53,529 bases of DNA from Acidobacteria bacterium UBA823 (GTDB taxonomy: Bacteria; Acidobacteriota; Vicinamibacteria; Vicinamibacterales; UBA823): positions 1 through 53,529 of the forward strand of contig DBHR01000043.1 of the NCBI GenBank assembly GCA_002296225.1, in the 5' to 3' direction. Shown here one piece after another: positions 24,496-32,943 of this stretch. A program made the translations under genes and the position numbers. Every line of letters begins with the position of its first letter. Position 1 is the first letter of the stretch. Under the pieces are notes generated by a model, which saw only the letters and a program-made list of their open reading frames with translations, had not been told where the DNA came from and did no database searches.

Positions 24496-24747
24496 ATGGC
24501 CAATTGCACCCTAACAGCGCTAGCACTCGGCCTCCTCCGCGCCTACAAAGTGGTGCTCTCACCGCTTTTCGCGGGCTCCTGCCGGTTCACGCCGTCGTGT
24601 TCGACCTATGCGGCCGAAGCCGTAACACGTTATGGGCCGTGGCGGGGTGCGCTCTTGGCTGGTTGGCGGCTGGCGCGGTGCCAGCCGTTCACGCACGGCG
24701 GCTACGACCCTATTCCGGCACGGACTTCACAGCGGGCCGAGCCCTAA
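24496..24747 (+). CDS. yidD: Membrane protein insertion efficiency factor YidD
   Basis: An 83-residue small protein. It has the family pattern YKVVLSPLFAGSCRFTPSCSTYA with three cysteines and a following GPWRGALLAGWRLARCQPFTHGGYDPIP. I choose ATG 24496, four bases after the rnpA stop; an upstream ATG at 24463 would overlap rnpA. It assists YidC-dependent insertion and lies right before yidC. Confidence 0.95.
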   Translation: MANCTLTALALGLLRAYKVVLSPLFAGSCRFTPSCSTYAAEAVTRYGPWRGALLAGWRLARCQPFTHGGYDPIPARTSQRAEP

Positions 24748-24757
24748 TCGACGATTG

Positions 24758-26509
24758 ATGGAAAAAAGAGTTCTCCTCGCGGTCTTCCTCTCGTTCCTGG
24801 TGCTGTTTGTGTACCAGAGCTTGATCGCACCCCCAACCCCCGTGCCCGAACAGCAAGCCGTGCCAGCCGAGGTCACCTTAACTCCCCCGGCCCAGCGCAT
24901 GGAGCCGACCGTTGAACGGACGCCTACTGCTGAACCGATGCGGGCAACCGACGTGTCGGATGGTGCCGAGGTCATCGCGGTGGTTGCTGATGAGGTGGCG
25001 CGCGACATCGTCGTCGAGACCGAGCAAGTGATCGCCGTGTTTTCAAGCCGTGGCGGTGTTCTAAAGAGCTGGCGGCTGCAAGGGTACGCAGAAGAATCCG
25101 GTGACCCGTACGAGTTGGTGCCATCACTAGACACCTCGGGACCGCTGCCTTTCACGCTTGTAGCGGATGACGAACAATTGACAGCGAAGTTACGCGAAGC
25201 GCTATTCCGGCCAAGCGCAGCGTCGTTGCAGGTTGGAGCAAGACCGCGGTCCTTGATTTTCGAGTACGAAGACAGCGACGGACTGCAAGCTCGGAAGGAG
25301 TACCGTTTCGATCCCCAAAACGAGCCGTTCGTGGTTCGCTTTAGCGCCAGCGTGAAGACCACCGCTGGCTCGATGAATCCCATCGTGCGATGGGGCCCCG
25401 GGCTGGGCGGTAGTAGCACCGGCGGCGGGTTCGGGTTCACCTATAGTCAGCGCCCGCAGGCAATCTTTTTTCGGGACGAGGAGGTCTCGCGGCTCGACAG
25501 CTCGGATATCGAGGAGACGCCGACCTATGAGGGTTCATTCCAATTCGTCGGCGTGGACGATCAATATTTCCTTTCGGCAGCAATACCAGACTCCATTCCA
25601 CTGGCGGTCAGCTATAGACCGGTGCCGATAGGGTCCGGTGACGACCAGGTCGTGCTGATCGACTACGAGCTTCGCTTTCAGGAGCCGCCAACTGACACCC
25701 GCTTTTATATGGGTCCAAAGGATTTCGATATTCTCGGCAGCATCGACACCGAGTTGGCACAGGCTGTGCACTTCGGCTTCTTCTCGTGGCTGGTCGTCCC
25801 GTTGCACCGTTCGCTCAAGTGGGTGTACGGCTACGTCGGGAACTACGGGTGGTCGATCATTCTCCTGACCATCATGATCAATGCTGCCATGTTCCCCTTG
25901 CGGCACAAGAGCGTCGTGTCAATGCGCAAGATGCAGGAGTTGCAGCCCGAGATTAAGTCCATCCAGGGTCGCTACAAAGGGCTAAAAACGACTGACCCCG
26001 CTAAGCAGAAGATGAATCAGGAGGTAATGAGCCTTTATCGCGATCGCGGGGTGAATCCGGCTGGTGGCTGCCTGCCGATGCTGCTGACGATGCCGGTTCT
26101 GTTTGCTTTCTACTCATTGCTGTCGGTCGCTATTGAGATTCGGGATGCACCGTTCGTGCTGTGGATTCAGGACTTATCGCAGCCCGATCCGTTGTACGTG
26201 ACGCCGATATTGATGGGCGTGACGATGGTGGCGCAACAGCGGATGACGCCGTCGACGGTGGATGCGACCCAGCAGAAGGTGATGATGGTGATGCCGGTCG
26301 TCTTCACGTTCATGTTCTTGGGGGCGCCGAGCGGACTGGTGCTTTACTGGTTCGTGAGTAATTTGTGGGGCGTCGGACAACAGGTGGTGACCAATCGGAT
26401 CATCGGTCCACCGAAGGTGCATACTGTGCGGCCACCTGCTGAGCGCCAGATGAAGAAGTTGAAGCAGAAAAGAAAAAACGGACATCGAGTTCGGGGCGGG
26501 AAGAGATGA
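24758..26509 (+). CDS. yidC: Membrane protein insertase YidC
   Basis: Inserts and folds inner-membrane proteins, alone or with Sec. It starts MEKRVLLAVFLSFLVLFVYQSL, the N-terminal anchor of Gram-negative YidC, at ATG 24758; the longer frame upstream overlaps yidD. A large periplasmic beta-domain (about 60-340) follows, with VIAVFSSRGGVLKSWRL. The conserved insertase core (about 365-560) has GNYGWSIILLTIMINAAMFPL, MSLYRDRGVNPAGGCLPMLL and a Lys/Arg-rich tail. The 583 residues and periplasmic domain indicate a two-membrane cell plan. Its stop overlaps the jag start (ATGA). Confidence 0.96.
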   Translation: MEKRVLLAVFLSFLVLFVYQSLIAPPTPVPEQQAVPAEVTLTPPAQRMEPTVERTPTAEPMRATDVSDGAEVIAVVADEVARDIVVETEQVIAVFSSRGGVLKSWRLQGYAEESGDPYELVPSLDTSGPLPFTLVADDEQLTAKLREALFRPSAASLQVGARPRSLIFEYEDSDGLQARKEYRFDPQNEPFVVRFSASVKTTAGSMNPIVRWGPGLGGSSTGGGFGFTYSQRPQAIFFRDEEVSRLDSSDIEETPTYEGSFQFVGVDDQYFLSAAIPDSIPLAVSYRPVPIGSGDDQVVLIDYELRFQEPPTDTRFYMGPKDFDILGSIDTELAQAVHFGFFSWLVVPLHRSLKWVYGYVGNYGWSIILLTIMINAAMFPLRHKSVVSMRKMQELQPEIKSIQGRYKGLKTTDPAKQKMNQEVMSLYRDRGVNPAGGCLPMLLTMPVLFAFYSLLSVAIEIRDAPFVLWIQDLSQPDPLYVTPILMGVTMVAQQRMTPSTVDATQQKVMMVMPVVFTFMFLGAPSGLVLYWFVSNLWGVGQQVVTNRIIGPPKVHTVRPPAERQMKKLKQKRKNGHRVRGGKR

Positions 26510-26973
26510 ACGCAGAGGCAGAACTGAAGACGCGCGTAGAAGGTTTCGTCGAAGAGCTCTTGTCAGCCTTGGCTCTGCCATTGCAGCCGGTGGTTAATGA
26601 ACAGGCCGACTGTCTGCGGATTCAACTCAATGGTGATGAAGGGGAGGTGCTGTTGCAGAAACGTGCCGCTGCGCTCGATGCGCTGCAGCATGTGCTGAAC
26701 GCGATCTTCCGGCGCGAGCTTCCCGAGCATCACCGCGTCGTTGTCGATTACCGCGATTTTCGACTGGGCAAGGACGAGGAGCTCCGACAAACGACCCGAC
26801 TACTCGCTGACCGGGCAAAGCAAACGGGCGAACCTCAGGAACTGGGCCCATTGAATGCCTATTCCCGGCGGGTAGTGCACTTGGCCGTTTCGGAAGACCC
26901 GGACGTGACTTCCGAAAGCATCGGTGACGCGTTGCTCAAAACGGTCATCATCACGGCGAAGCATCGCGGATAG
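26506..26973 (+). CDS. jag: Jag/KhpB-type RNA-binding protein (KH + R3H)
   Basis: A 155-residue protein with a KH-like half (RIQLNGDEGEVLLQKRAAALDALQHVLN) and an R3H half (DYRDFRLGKDEELRQTTRLLADRAKQTGEPQELGPLNAYSRRVVH). The last contains the R-x-x-x-H core. The N-terminal Jag_N domain of some homologues is missing. ATG overlaps the yidC stop. KhpB proteins bind small RNAs and mRNAs and affect cell division in Gram-positives; its role here is inferred only from family and context. Confidence 0.92.
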   Translation: MNAEAELKTRVEGFVEELLSALALPLQPVVNEQADCLRIQLNGDEGEVLLQKRAAALDALQHVLNAIFRRELPEHHRVVVDYRDFRLGKDEELRQTTRLLADRAKQTGEPQELGPLNAYSRRVVHLAVSEDPDVTSESIGDALLKTVIITAKHRG

Positions 26974-27025
26974 CACCGGTCAGCCATCCCGCCGCGAACC
27001 GACCGCCATAGGGCGTGCTCAACTA

Positions 27026-28393
27026 GTGTTTGCTACCGACGACACAATTGTCGCCGTCGCGACGCCACCGGGCCATGGCGGCATTGGCGTTGTGCGTCTG
27101 AGCGGACCGAAGGCGCAGGCGATTGCCGAGGTACTTCTCGGACGAACCCGCCTCGAACCACGAATGGCAACGCTCGCAACGCTGCTGCAAACCGTCGCCG
27201 GCGATACGGAGCGGATTGATCAGGTGCTAGCCACTTCGTTCCCCGGTCCGTCGTCGTACACTGGTGAAGATGTCGTCGAACTGAGCGCCCATGGGAGCCC
27301 TGTGGTGCTTGAAGGGATAGTCGACGCCGCGATGCGCGCTGGTGCTCGGTTGGCTGAGCCGGGGGAATTCACATTTCGCGGCTTCCTCAACGGTCGCATC
27401 GATCTCGTGCAAGCTGAAGCGGTTGCCGATTTGGTCAATGCCGTCACGCCATTGCAAGCCCGCCTGGCTTACGACCAGCTCGACGGCACGCTCAGCACGG
27501 CGATTCGTGCGATCGATGCGACGCTCTTCGACTTAATAGCCCGGCTTGAGGCCTCGCTCGACTTTCCTGACGAGGGCTACCACTTCATTGACCGGGATCA
27601 GGCCGCCACCGCGATCGGTAGCATCACGGAGCGACTAGAGGCGTTGCTGTCGGCTGGACGGCGCGGCCGGGTGATCCGCGAAGGCCGGCAGGTCGTAATC
27701 GTCGGGAGCCCAAACACTGGAAAATCCAGTATTTTTAACGGCCTAGTGGGCTCCGGTCGCGCAATCGTGACTAATGTGCCAGGGACGACGCGCGACCTGG
27801 TGACTGAGACGATTGACGTCAACGGTGTGCCCGTTCGGTTGGTGGATACGGCCGGGTTACGAGAAATTGGCGATGCGGTTGAAGTCGAGGGCGTCACGCG
27901 CGCGCGCGCGGCGCTGACCGTAGCCGACCTAGCCCTCTTGGTCTTCGACCGTTCCCGTCCGTTTAAGGACGACGACGGCCAGTTGCTCGCCGAGACTTCG
28001 TCGACTCGGCGGTTACTCGTCGTCAACAAGGGGGATCTACCGTCAGCGTGGGTGTCGGACCCACTAGTGGCGGCGCCCGGTCGGGTGGTTCAGACTTCGG
28101 CCACGGCCGACGGCGGCCTCGAGCCCCTCCGCGAGGCGCTGGCAGCCACACTCAGCGTGGAGGAAGTAAGCCGAGACCCGGTAGCGATCACGAACCTGCG
28201 GCATCTCGACCTACTTGAACAGGCACGCGGCGGGCTAGAACGGGCCGGACCGGCGATTGCTGCGGAGGTGTCGGAAGAATTTGTCGTCGCCGATCTACAG
28301 GAAGCACGCGCAGCCCTTGAGGAGATCACAGGTCGGCGCACGACCGACGATCTACTACGGCACATCTTCGATCGATTCTGTATCGGCAAGTAA
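27026..28393 (+). CDS. mnmE: tRNA uridine-5-carboxymethylaminomethyl modification GTPase MnmE
   Basis: With MnmG it modifies wobble uridine 34 of certain tRNAs. GTG 27026 gives VFATDDTIVAVATPPGHGGIGVVRLSG, the normal start (455 residues). An ATG at 26924 would run into jag and lacks homology-like sequence. The formyl-THF-binding N-domain comes first. A GTPase domain is inserted with GSPNTGKSS (G1), GTTRD (G2), DTAGLRE (G3) and NKGD (G4). The C-terminus ends FDRFCIGK, with the catalytic-loop cysteine CIGK. Confidence 0.96.
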   Translation: MFATDDTIVAVATPPGHGGIGVVRLSGPKAQAIAEVLLGRTRLEPRMATLATLLQTVAGDTERIDQVLATSFPGPSSYTGEDVVELSAHGSPVVLEGIVDAAMRAGARLAEPGEFTFRGFLNGRIDLVQAEAVADLVNAVTPLQARLAYDQLDGTLSTAIRAIDATLFDLIARLEASLDFPDEGYHFIDRDQAATAIGSITERLEALLSAGRRGRVIREGRQVVIVGSPNTGKSSIFNGLVGSGRAIVTNVPGTTRDLVTETIDVNGVPVRLVDTAGLREIGDAVEVEGVTRARAALTVADLALLVFDRSRPFKDDDGQLLAETSSTRRLLVVNKGDLPSAWVSDPLVAAPGRVVQTSATADGGLEPLREALAATLSVEEVSRDPVAITNLRHLDLLEQARGGLERAGPAIAAEVSEEFVVADLQEARAALEEITGRRTTDDLLRHIFDRFCIGK

Positions 28394-28404
28394 ACTATAC
28401 AGCG

Positions 28405-28486
28405 GCTCCCGTAGTGACGGAGCTGGTGTTTCTCGTCTCGGGCCTTCTGTCTCTGGTTCAATACTAAGGAACTGAAACCCCGAGAC
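28405..28486 (+). other. Hairpins in the mnmE-mnmG gap
   Basis: A seven-pair hairpin with one bulge (28405-28423, GCTCC-GT / AC-GGAGC around AGTG) is followed by a second inverted repeat GTCTCGGG (28435-28442) / CCCGAGAC (28479-28486). The first may stop transcription after mnmE; the second could shape the mnmG leader. Neither has a strong U-run. Confidence 0.35.
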
Positions 28487-28525
28487 CAGAATCTGAGCTG
28501 CGAGCCCGATGTTTCCACAGCTCTA

Positions 28526-30454
28526 ATGTTGAACTACGACCTTATCGTCATCGGTGCAGGGCATGCGGGTTGTGAAGCAGCGCGGGCGGCCGCGCGCATG
28601 GGTCGGCGTGTCGGTCTGTGCACGCTCTCACGGGAGAGCGTGGCGACGATGCCGTGCAATCCGGCGATCGGCGGCACGGCAAAGGGTCATCTGGTCCGCG
28701 AAATCGACGCGCTCGGTGGTCTCATGGGAGAAGCGATCGACGCGACCGGAATCCAGTTTAAGCTGCTTAACCGCAGTCGTGGACCCGCGGTTTGGTCACC
28801 CCGGGCTCAAGCCGACAAACAGCGATACTCGAGGTGGGTGCTCGCTTCGCTCAGTCGGGAGCCGGGCATTAATTGGATCATCGGTGTGGCCGCCGAGATC
28901 GTCGTCCGCAGCGGCGCCGTTCAAGGTTTGCGGATGGCCGATGGACAGCTCCTGGACTGCCGGTGTGTTGTGGTTACCACCGGGACGTTTCTGAACGGCT
29001 TAATTCACATTGGTTCGGAGCAGCGTCCAGCAGGGCGGTACGGCGAGCCGCCGTCGATTGCGCTCGCCGAATCATTGAAGCGGTTTGGGTTCCACTGGGG
29101 CCGGCTGAAGACCGGCACCCCGCCCCGCCTGCATCGCAACTCGGTCGACTGGGCTCGGCTCGAGGTGGCACGTGGCGACAATTGCCCGACGCCGTTTTCG
29201 TATATGACGGACCGGATCGAAGGGCCGCAGATTAACTGCCACCTCGCGCACACCAACGAGAAAGTCCACGCTCTAGTCCGTGCGCACCTCAATGAATCCC
29301 CCCTGTTCAACGGGCAGATCAAGGGGATCGGGCCACGGTACTGTCCGTCGCTTGAAGATAAAGTTGTGCGGTTTCCTGAACGCGAACGCCATCAGATCTT
29401 TCTTGAGCCGGAAGGGATCGACGTCGATGAGATCTATGTAAACGGATTCTCGATGAGCCTGCCGCGTGAGATCCAAACAGCACTTGTCCGGAGCATGCCT
29501 GGCCTTGAGGCAGCGACGTTGCTGCGGCCTGGCTATGCGGTCGAGTACGATTTTGTCCAACCGACCGAGTTGCGGCCGACGCTGGAAACAAGACGCGTCG
29601 CCGGTCTTTACCTAGCTGGACAGATAAACGGAACGTCGGGGTACGAGGAAGCTGCGGGCCAGGGATTGCTCGCTGGAATCAACGCCGCGCTGGCACTCAG
29701 AGGGCGGGAACCACTCACACTCCGCCGCGACGAAGCGTACTTGGCGGTGATGGTCGACGATCTGACAATGCAAGGTTGTCTTGAACCGTATCGGATGTTC
29801 ACTTCGCGCGCCGAACACCGGCTACTCCTTCGGACGGACAACGCGGACCTGCGACTAACCCAACATGGCCGGGACGTTGGGCTCGTCGGTGACCGGCGGT
29901 GGAAACGCTTTATCGATCGGCGAGAACGTTTCCACGAGAATCTCAGGAAGCTCAGGCAAACCACGGTCACGCTAGCCGATGGCAGCCGCCTACGGGCCGC
30001 GCAAGCCCTGCGTCGCCCCACTCTCAGGCTCGAAGCATTAGTGGAAGGCGGCCAAGTCAACCTTAGAGTCGAAGAAAATACGAAAGTAATTGATTTAGTA
30101 AGTGCAGAGACAGAACTCAAGTACGAGGGGTATCTGAAGCGCCAAATAGCTGCGGTGGAACGGATGCAGAAACAGTCCGACTGCAAGATTCCAGAAATGT
30201 TTTGCTATGAGGGGATTCCTGGTCTGTCACGAGAGGTCATCGAGAGGCTGAACCAAACACGGCCAGAGACCATCGGACGGGCTCGGCGGATTCCCGGTAT
30301 GACGCCAGCGGCGCTCGCGATTATTGGTAGTTGGCTCTTTGGGAGGACTGAGAGATGCAAAACCGATGGCTCGTCGAACCGAGATATGATGACTGCTGGC
30401 AGTGGGTGTAATGAGCACGCTGGAAAGACTGGAGCGCCTAGCAACCCGAGCTAA
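28526..30454 (+). CDS. mnmG: tRNA uridine-5-carboxymethylaminomethyl modification enzyme MnmG (GidA)
   Basis: FAD-dependent partner of MnmE. The N-terminal Rossmann motif is VIGAGHAGCEAA (residues about 8-19), followed by TMPCNPAIGGTAKGHLV and GTFLNGLIHIG. The two GidA signatures are visible: LKTGTPPRL and the GTSGYEEAAGQG helix. The C-terminal MnmE-binding region has YEGYLKRQ, KIPEMFCYEGIPGLS and GMTPAALAI. About 30 poorly conserved residues follow at the end, overlapping the start of rsmG by 44 bases. From about 30050 base composition becomes less GC-rich than in the first three quarters of the gene. Confidence 0.96.
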   Translation: MLNYDLIVIGAGHAGCEAARAAARMGRRVGLCTLSRESVATMPCNPAIGGTAKGHLVREIDALGGLMGEAIDATGIQFKLLNRSRGPAVWSPRAQADKQRYSRWVLASLSREPGINWIIGVAAEIVVRSGAVQGLRMADGQLLDCRCVVVTTGTFLNGLIHIGSEQRPAGRYGEPPSIALAESLKRFGFHWGRLKTGTPPRLHRNSVDWARLEVARGDNCPTPFSYMTDRIEGPQINCHLAHTNEKVHALVRAHLNESPLFNGQIKGIGPRYCPSLEDKVVRFPERERHQIFLEPEGIDVDEIYVNGFSMSLPREIQTALVRSMPGLEAATLLRPGYAVEYDFVQPTELRPTLETRRVAGLYLAGQINGTSGYEEAAGQGLLAGINAALALRGREPLTLRRDEAYLAVMVDDLTMQGCLEPYRMFTSRAEHRLLLRTDNADLRLTQHGRDVGLVGDRRWKRFIDRRERFHENLRKLRQTTVTLADGSRLRAAQALRRPTLRLEALVEGGQVNLRVEENTKVIDLVSAETELKYEGYLKRQIAAVERMQKQSDCKIPEMFCYEGIPGLSREVIERLNQTRPETIGRARRIPGMTPAALAIIGSWLFGRTERCKTDGSSNRDMMTAGSGCNEHAGKTGAPSNPS

Positions 30455-31067
30455 GATCCGGATTGAACCTCAACTTTCGGAAAAACTGCGAACCTACTAC
30501 GACCTTTTAATCCATTGGAATACCAGGATCAAGCTTACTTCAGTTCGCGATCCTGATTTGTCCATCAATCGGCTACTAATCGAGCCACTAATTGCCGCGA
30601 GGAAGATCCCCGCTAGAGATATTTCCTTACTTGACGTAGGGTCAGGAGGGGGCTCACCGTCAATCCCTCTGAAGCTGGCTAGGCCTCGGCTCAGCCTGAC
30701 GATGGTTGAATCCAAGGTAAAAAAAGCCGCATTTCTGAGGGAGGCAGTTAGAATCCTCGATCTTCAAACTGCCAAAGTTGAAACGGAACGCTGCGAGGAC
30801 CTGCTGCTCCGCCAAGAGTTCCGCGAAGCCATGGCATTTGTCAGCGTGAGAGCCGTCAGGATAGACAAGGCGTTACTGAATAGGCTTCAGGCGTTCTTGG
30901 CCCCTGGCGGCCAGATTCTTCTCTTTAGGGGGCCTAGTGGTCCCGACGTTCCAGTTTCTCTCGGTCCAACGCTTTACTGGCAGGAAACGATTCCGCTCGT
31001 TGAAGCACTTCGAAGCCGATTAGTCATCTTGGAGAAGGTGACAGCTGATCAGCCAGAGAAACCATGA
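30411..31067 (+). CDS. rsmG: 16S rRNA (guanine-N7)-methyltransferase RsmG (GidB)
   Basis: Methylates G527 of 16S rRNA with SAM. The 218-residue form starts at ATG 30411; a GTG three codons upstream is possible. Family features: YYDLLIHWNTRIKLTSVRDP near the start, the SAM-binding loop DVGSGGGSPSIPLKLARP, MVESKVKKAAFLREA, and the conserved SVRAVRIDKALL-like segment. The glycine loop is DVGSGGGSPSIP rather than the commoner DVGTGAGxPGxP. Overlap with the 3' end of mnmG suggests coupling. GC content is clearly lower than in parB or mnmE. Confidence 0.93.
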   Translation: MSTLERLERLATRAKIRIEPQLSEKLRTYYDLLIHWNTRIKLTSVRDPDLSINRLLIEPLIAARKIPARDISLLDVGSGGGSPSIPLKLARPRLSLTMVESKVKKAAFLREAVRILDLQTAKVETERCEDLLLRQEFREAMAFVSVRAVRIDKALLNRLQAFLAPGGQILLFRGPSGPDVPVSLGPTLYWQETIPLVEALRSRLVILEKVTADQPEKP

Positions 31068-31081
31068 TCAGTTTACCTGAC

Positions 31082-31097
31082 TGTTCCACGTGAAACA
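31082..31097. promoter_or_regulatory. parS: parS-like site 1
   Basis: TGTTCCACGTGAAACA has one difference from the widespread parS consensus TGTTTCACGTGAAACA. It lies between rsmG and parA, the usual neighbourhood of ParB binding sites near the origin. Confidence 0.85.
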
Positions 31098-31127
31098 ATT
31101 AACCCAAGATTAATCCTGATGCCGACT

Positions 31128-31144
31128 TGTTTCGACGTGAAACA
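31128..31144. promoter_or_regulatory. parS: parS-like site 2 with a one-base insertion
   Basis: TGTTTCGACGTGAAACA contains both perfect parS half-sites, but with an extra G in the centre (17 instead of 16 bases). It is 30 bases from site 1. Whether ParB accepts the altered spacing is unknown. Confidence 0.6.
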
Positions 31145-31174
31145 TCTTGACGCCTCCAACCCAACGGCGTAGGA

Positions 31175-31214
31175 TTGTATAAGTTTATATATTTAGGTAT
31201 AATGACCTAAATAT
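31175..31214 (+). promoter_or_regulatory. parA promoter with operator-like palindrome on the -10 box
   Basis: TTGTAT (31175-31180), 17 bases, then perfect TATAAT (31198-31203). The inverted repeat ATATTTAGGT (31189-31198) / ACCTAAATAT (31205-31214) is perfect over ten bases, and its six-base centre lies within the -10 box. A protein bound there would block RNA polymerase, so an operator is likely. The ATG of parA is 25 bases further on. Confidence 0.65.
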
Positions 31215-31239
31215 TACGTTTCCCTTAACTAAACTTCCC

Positions 31240-32046
31240 ATGGCTGCTCGGATTATCACCGTCGCCAACCAGAAGGGCGGTGTTGGCAAGACCACGACAG
31301 TGATTAACCTCGCAGCGTCCCTGGCTTTAGCTGACCGCCGTGTGATCACCATCGATATTGATCCACAAGCAAACCTAACTAGCGGCCTAGGCCTGAAGGG
31401 TCAGGCTGGCGTTGCGGGAACGATATATGAGGCACTGACGGCGGCGACTATTCCCGACCTCACCCAGTTTGTTTTGCAAACGAACGTTACCGGCTTGTCG
31501 CTTGTGCCCGCCGACCGCAACCTGACCGGTGCGGAACTCGAGATGGTTTCGCTCGATCGTCGCGAAACGCGGCTGCGATCTCTCGTGCAGCAGCTCGTTG
31601 ACCATTATGACTATATCTTCATTGACACACCGCCGTCGCTCGGTTTGCTCACACTTAACGGTCTCGTGGCCGCTCACACCGTCCTCATCCCACTACACAG
31701 CGAGTATTTCGCACTGGAGGGTTTGGCCGATCTAGTGTTGACGCTACAACGCGTCCGCGCCGGACTCAACCCTGACCTTGACATTGAGGGTGTTCTACTG
31801 ACGATGCACGACGGCCGCACCAACCTGTCGCAGCAGGTTTCGCGGGACATCAGGGACTTCTTCCAAGAGAAGGTGTTCAAAACAATCATTCCCCGGAACG
31901 TGCGGCTGGGTGAGGCGCCGAGCCACGGACTGCCCGTGATCCTTTACGATGTCAAATCGCGCGGCGCGGAGGCGTACATCGCGCTTGCTAAAGAAATTCT
32001 CGGTAGGGATTCAATTACGTTGAGGAACACAGAGGAACACATATGA
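31240..32046 (+). CDS. parA: Chromosome-partitioning ATPase ParA (Soj)
   Basis: Walker-type ATPase that, with ParB-parS complexes, segregates newly copied origins. The deviant Walker A KGGVGKTTT (residues about 12-20) sits behind the start MAARIITVANQ. IDIDPQANLTSGLG and FIDTPPSLGLLT are the further conserved motifs. The 268 residues have no N-terminal DNA-binding domain, as for chromosomal Soj proteins. The start of parB overlaps its stop (ATGA). Confidence 0.96.
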   Translation: MAARIITVANQKGGVGKTTTVINLAASLALADRRVITIDIDPQANLTSGLGLKGQAGVAGTIYEALTAATIPDLTQFVLQTNVTGLSLVPADRNLTGAELEMVSLDRRETRLRSLVQQLVDHYDYIFIDTPPSLGLLTLNGLVAAHTVLIPLHSEYFALEGLADLVLTLQRVRAGLNPDLDIEGVLLTMHDGRTNLSQQVSRDIRDFFQEKVFKTIIPRNVRLGEAPSHGLPVILYDVKSRGAEAYIALAKEILGRDSITLRNTEEHI

Positions 32047-32891
32047 CTGAGAAGCGCCAGGCGCTCGGTCGCGGGCTGAGTGCGCTGATTCCTGATGCGT
32101 CGTTTACTCGGGAGGCACCAGTCACCGAGATCGATGTCGATCGTCTGGCACCGAATCGCGATCAACCACGGAGAGACGTGGATGCGGCGAACTTGGACGA
32201 ATTAGCGGAGTCGATCCGGTCTAATGGCGTCATTCAGCCACTTGTTGTACGGAGGACCGAGAGTGGGTACGAAATCGTTGCGGGAGAGCGCCGGTGGCGG
32301 GCTGCGCAACGGGCCGGCTTACTCCGTGTCCCGGTCGTCGTCCGTGATGTGCCTGACGATAAACTATTGCCGCTCGCGCTCATCGAAAATCTCCAGCGGG
32401 AGGACCTCAACCCGATCGAGGAGGCTGTGGCGTACCAGCGCTTGGTAGAACAGCACCGACTAACGCACGACGCGATCGCAATCGCGGTTGGGAAAGATCG
32501 GTCGACAGTTGCCAATGCATTACGGCTGTTAAAGTTGCCGGAGGAGGTTAAGGCTGAGCTCGTGGCCGGTGGTCTGACTGTTGGCCACGCTCGGGCGCTG
32601 CTGGCGGCAGGCGACGAGAGGGCCCAGCGTCGAGCGGCCCGCGAAGTGATGAAGCGGCGGTTGTCCGTTCGCGAGACCGAAACGTTCATCCGCAAACTCA
32701 CGGAGCAGGGGGTACGTAAGGTCGAGCCGGCGGTACCCGACGTGCACGTCCGTGCCGCCGAAGAACAGTTACGGTTCGCCTTGGGCACGCGCGTACGTGT
32801 CGTCCGGAAACGAAAGGGTGGCCGGATTGAGATCGACTTCAGCTCTGAGGAAGAGCTGCAACGGATTTACGAACGGTTAACAGATCGCTGA
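32043..32891 (+). CDS. parB: Chromosome-partitioning protein ParB (Spo0J)
   Basis: Binds parS, spreads on DNA using CTP and stimulates ParA. The N-terminal start has KRQALGRGLSALIP. The CTP-binding motif is GERRWRAAQRAGL (around residue 80-92). ENLQREDLNPIEEA is present, as is a helix-turn-helix region (DAIAIAVGKDRSTVANALRLLKLP). A C-terminal dimerisation domain ends the 282 residues. It is 52 bases upstream of selD. Confidence 0.96.
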   Translation: MTEKRQALGRGLSALIPDASFTREAPVTEIDVDRLAPNRDQPRRDVDAANLDELAESIRSNGVIQPLVVRRTESGYEIVAGERRWRAAQRAGLLRVPVVVRDVPDDKLLPLALIENLQREDLNPIEEAVAYQRLVEQHRLTHDAIAIAVGKDRSTVANALRLLKLPEEVKAELVAGGLTVGHARALLAAGDERAQRRAAREVMKRRLSVRETETFIRKLTEQGVRKVEPAVPDVHVRAAEEQLRFALGTRVRVVRKRKGGRIEIDFSSEEELQRIYERLTDR

Positions 32892-32943
32892 TCGCGTTCA
32901 CGACACGCTACCGGACGAGGCGTGAAGCGACAACACACTTGGT

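Noticed and set aside
26924..27025. N-terminal extension of MnmE from ATG 26924
   Set aside because: It overlaps jag, is Ser/Arg-rich and unlike MnmE; GTG 27026 gives the family start.
28509..28520. DnaA box GTTTCCACA before mnmG
   Set aside because: A single site with two differences, away from the cluster; expected by chance.
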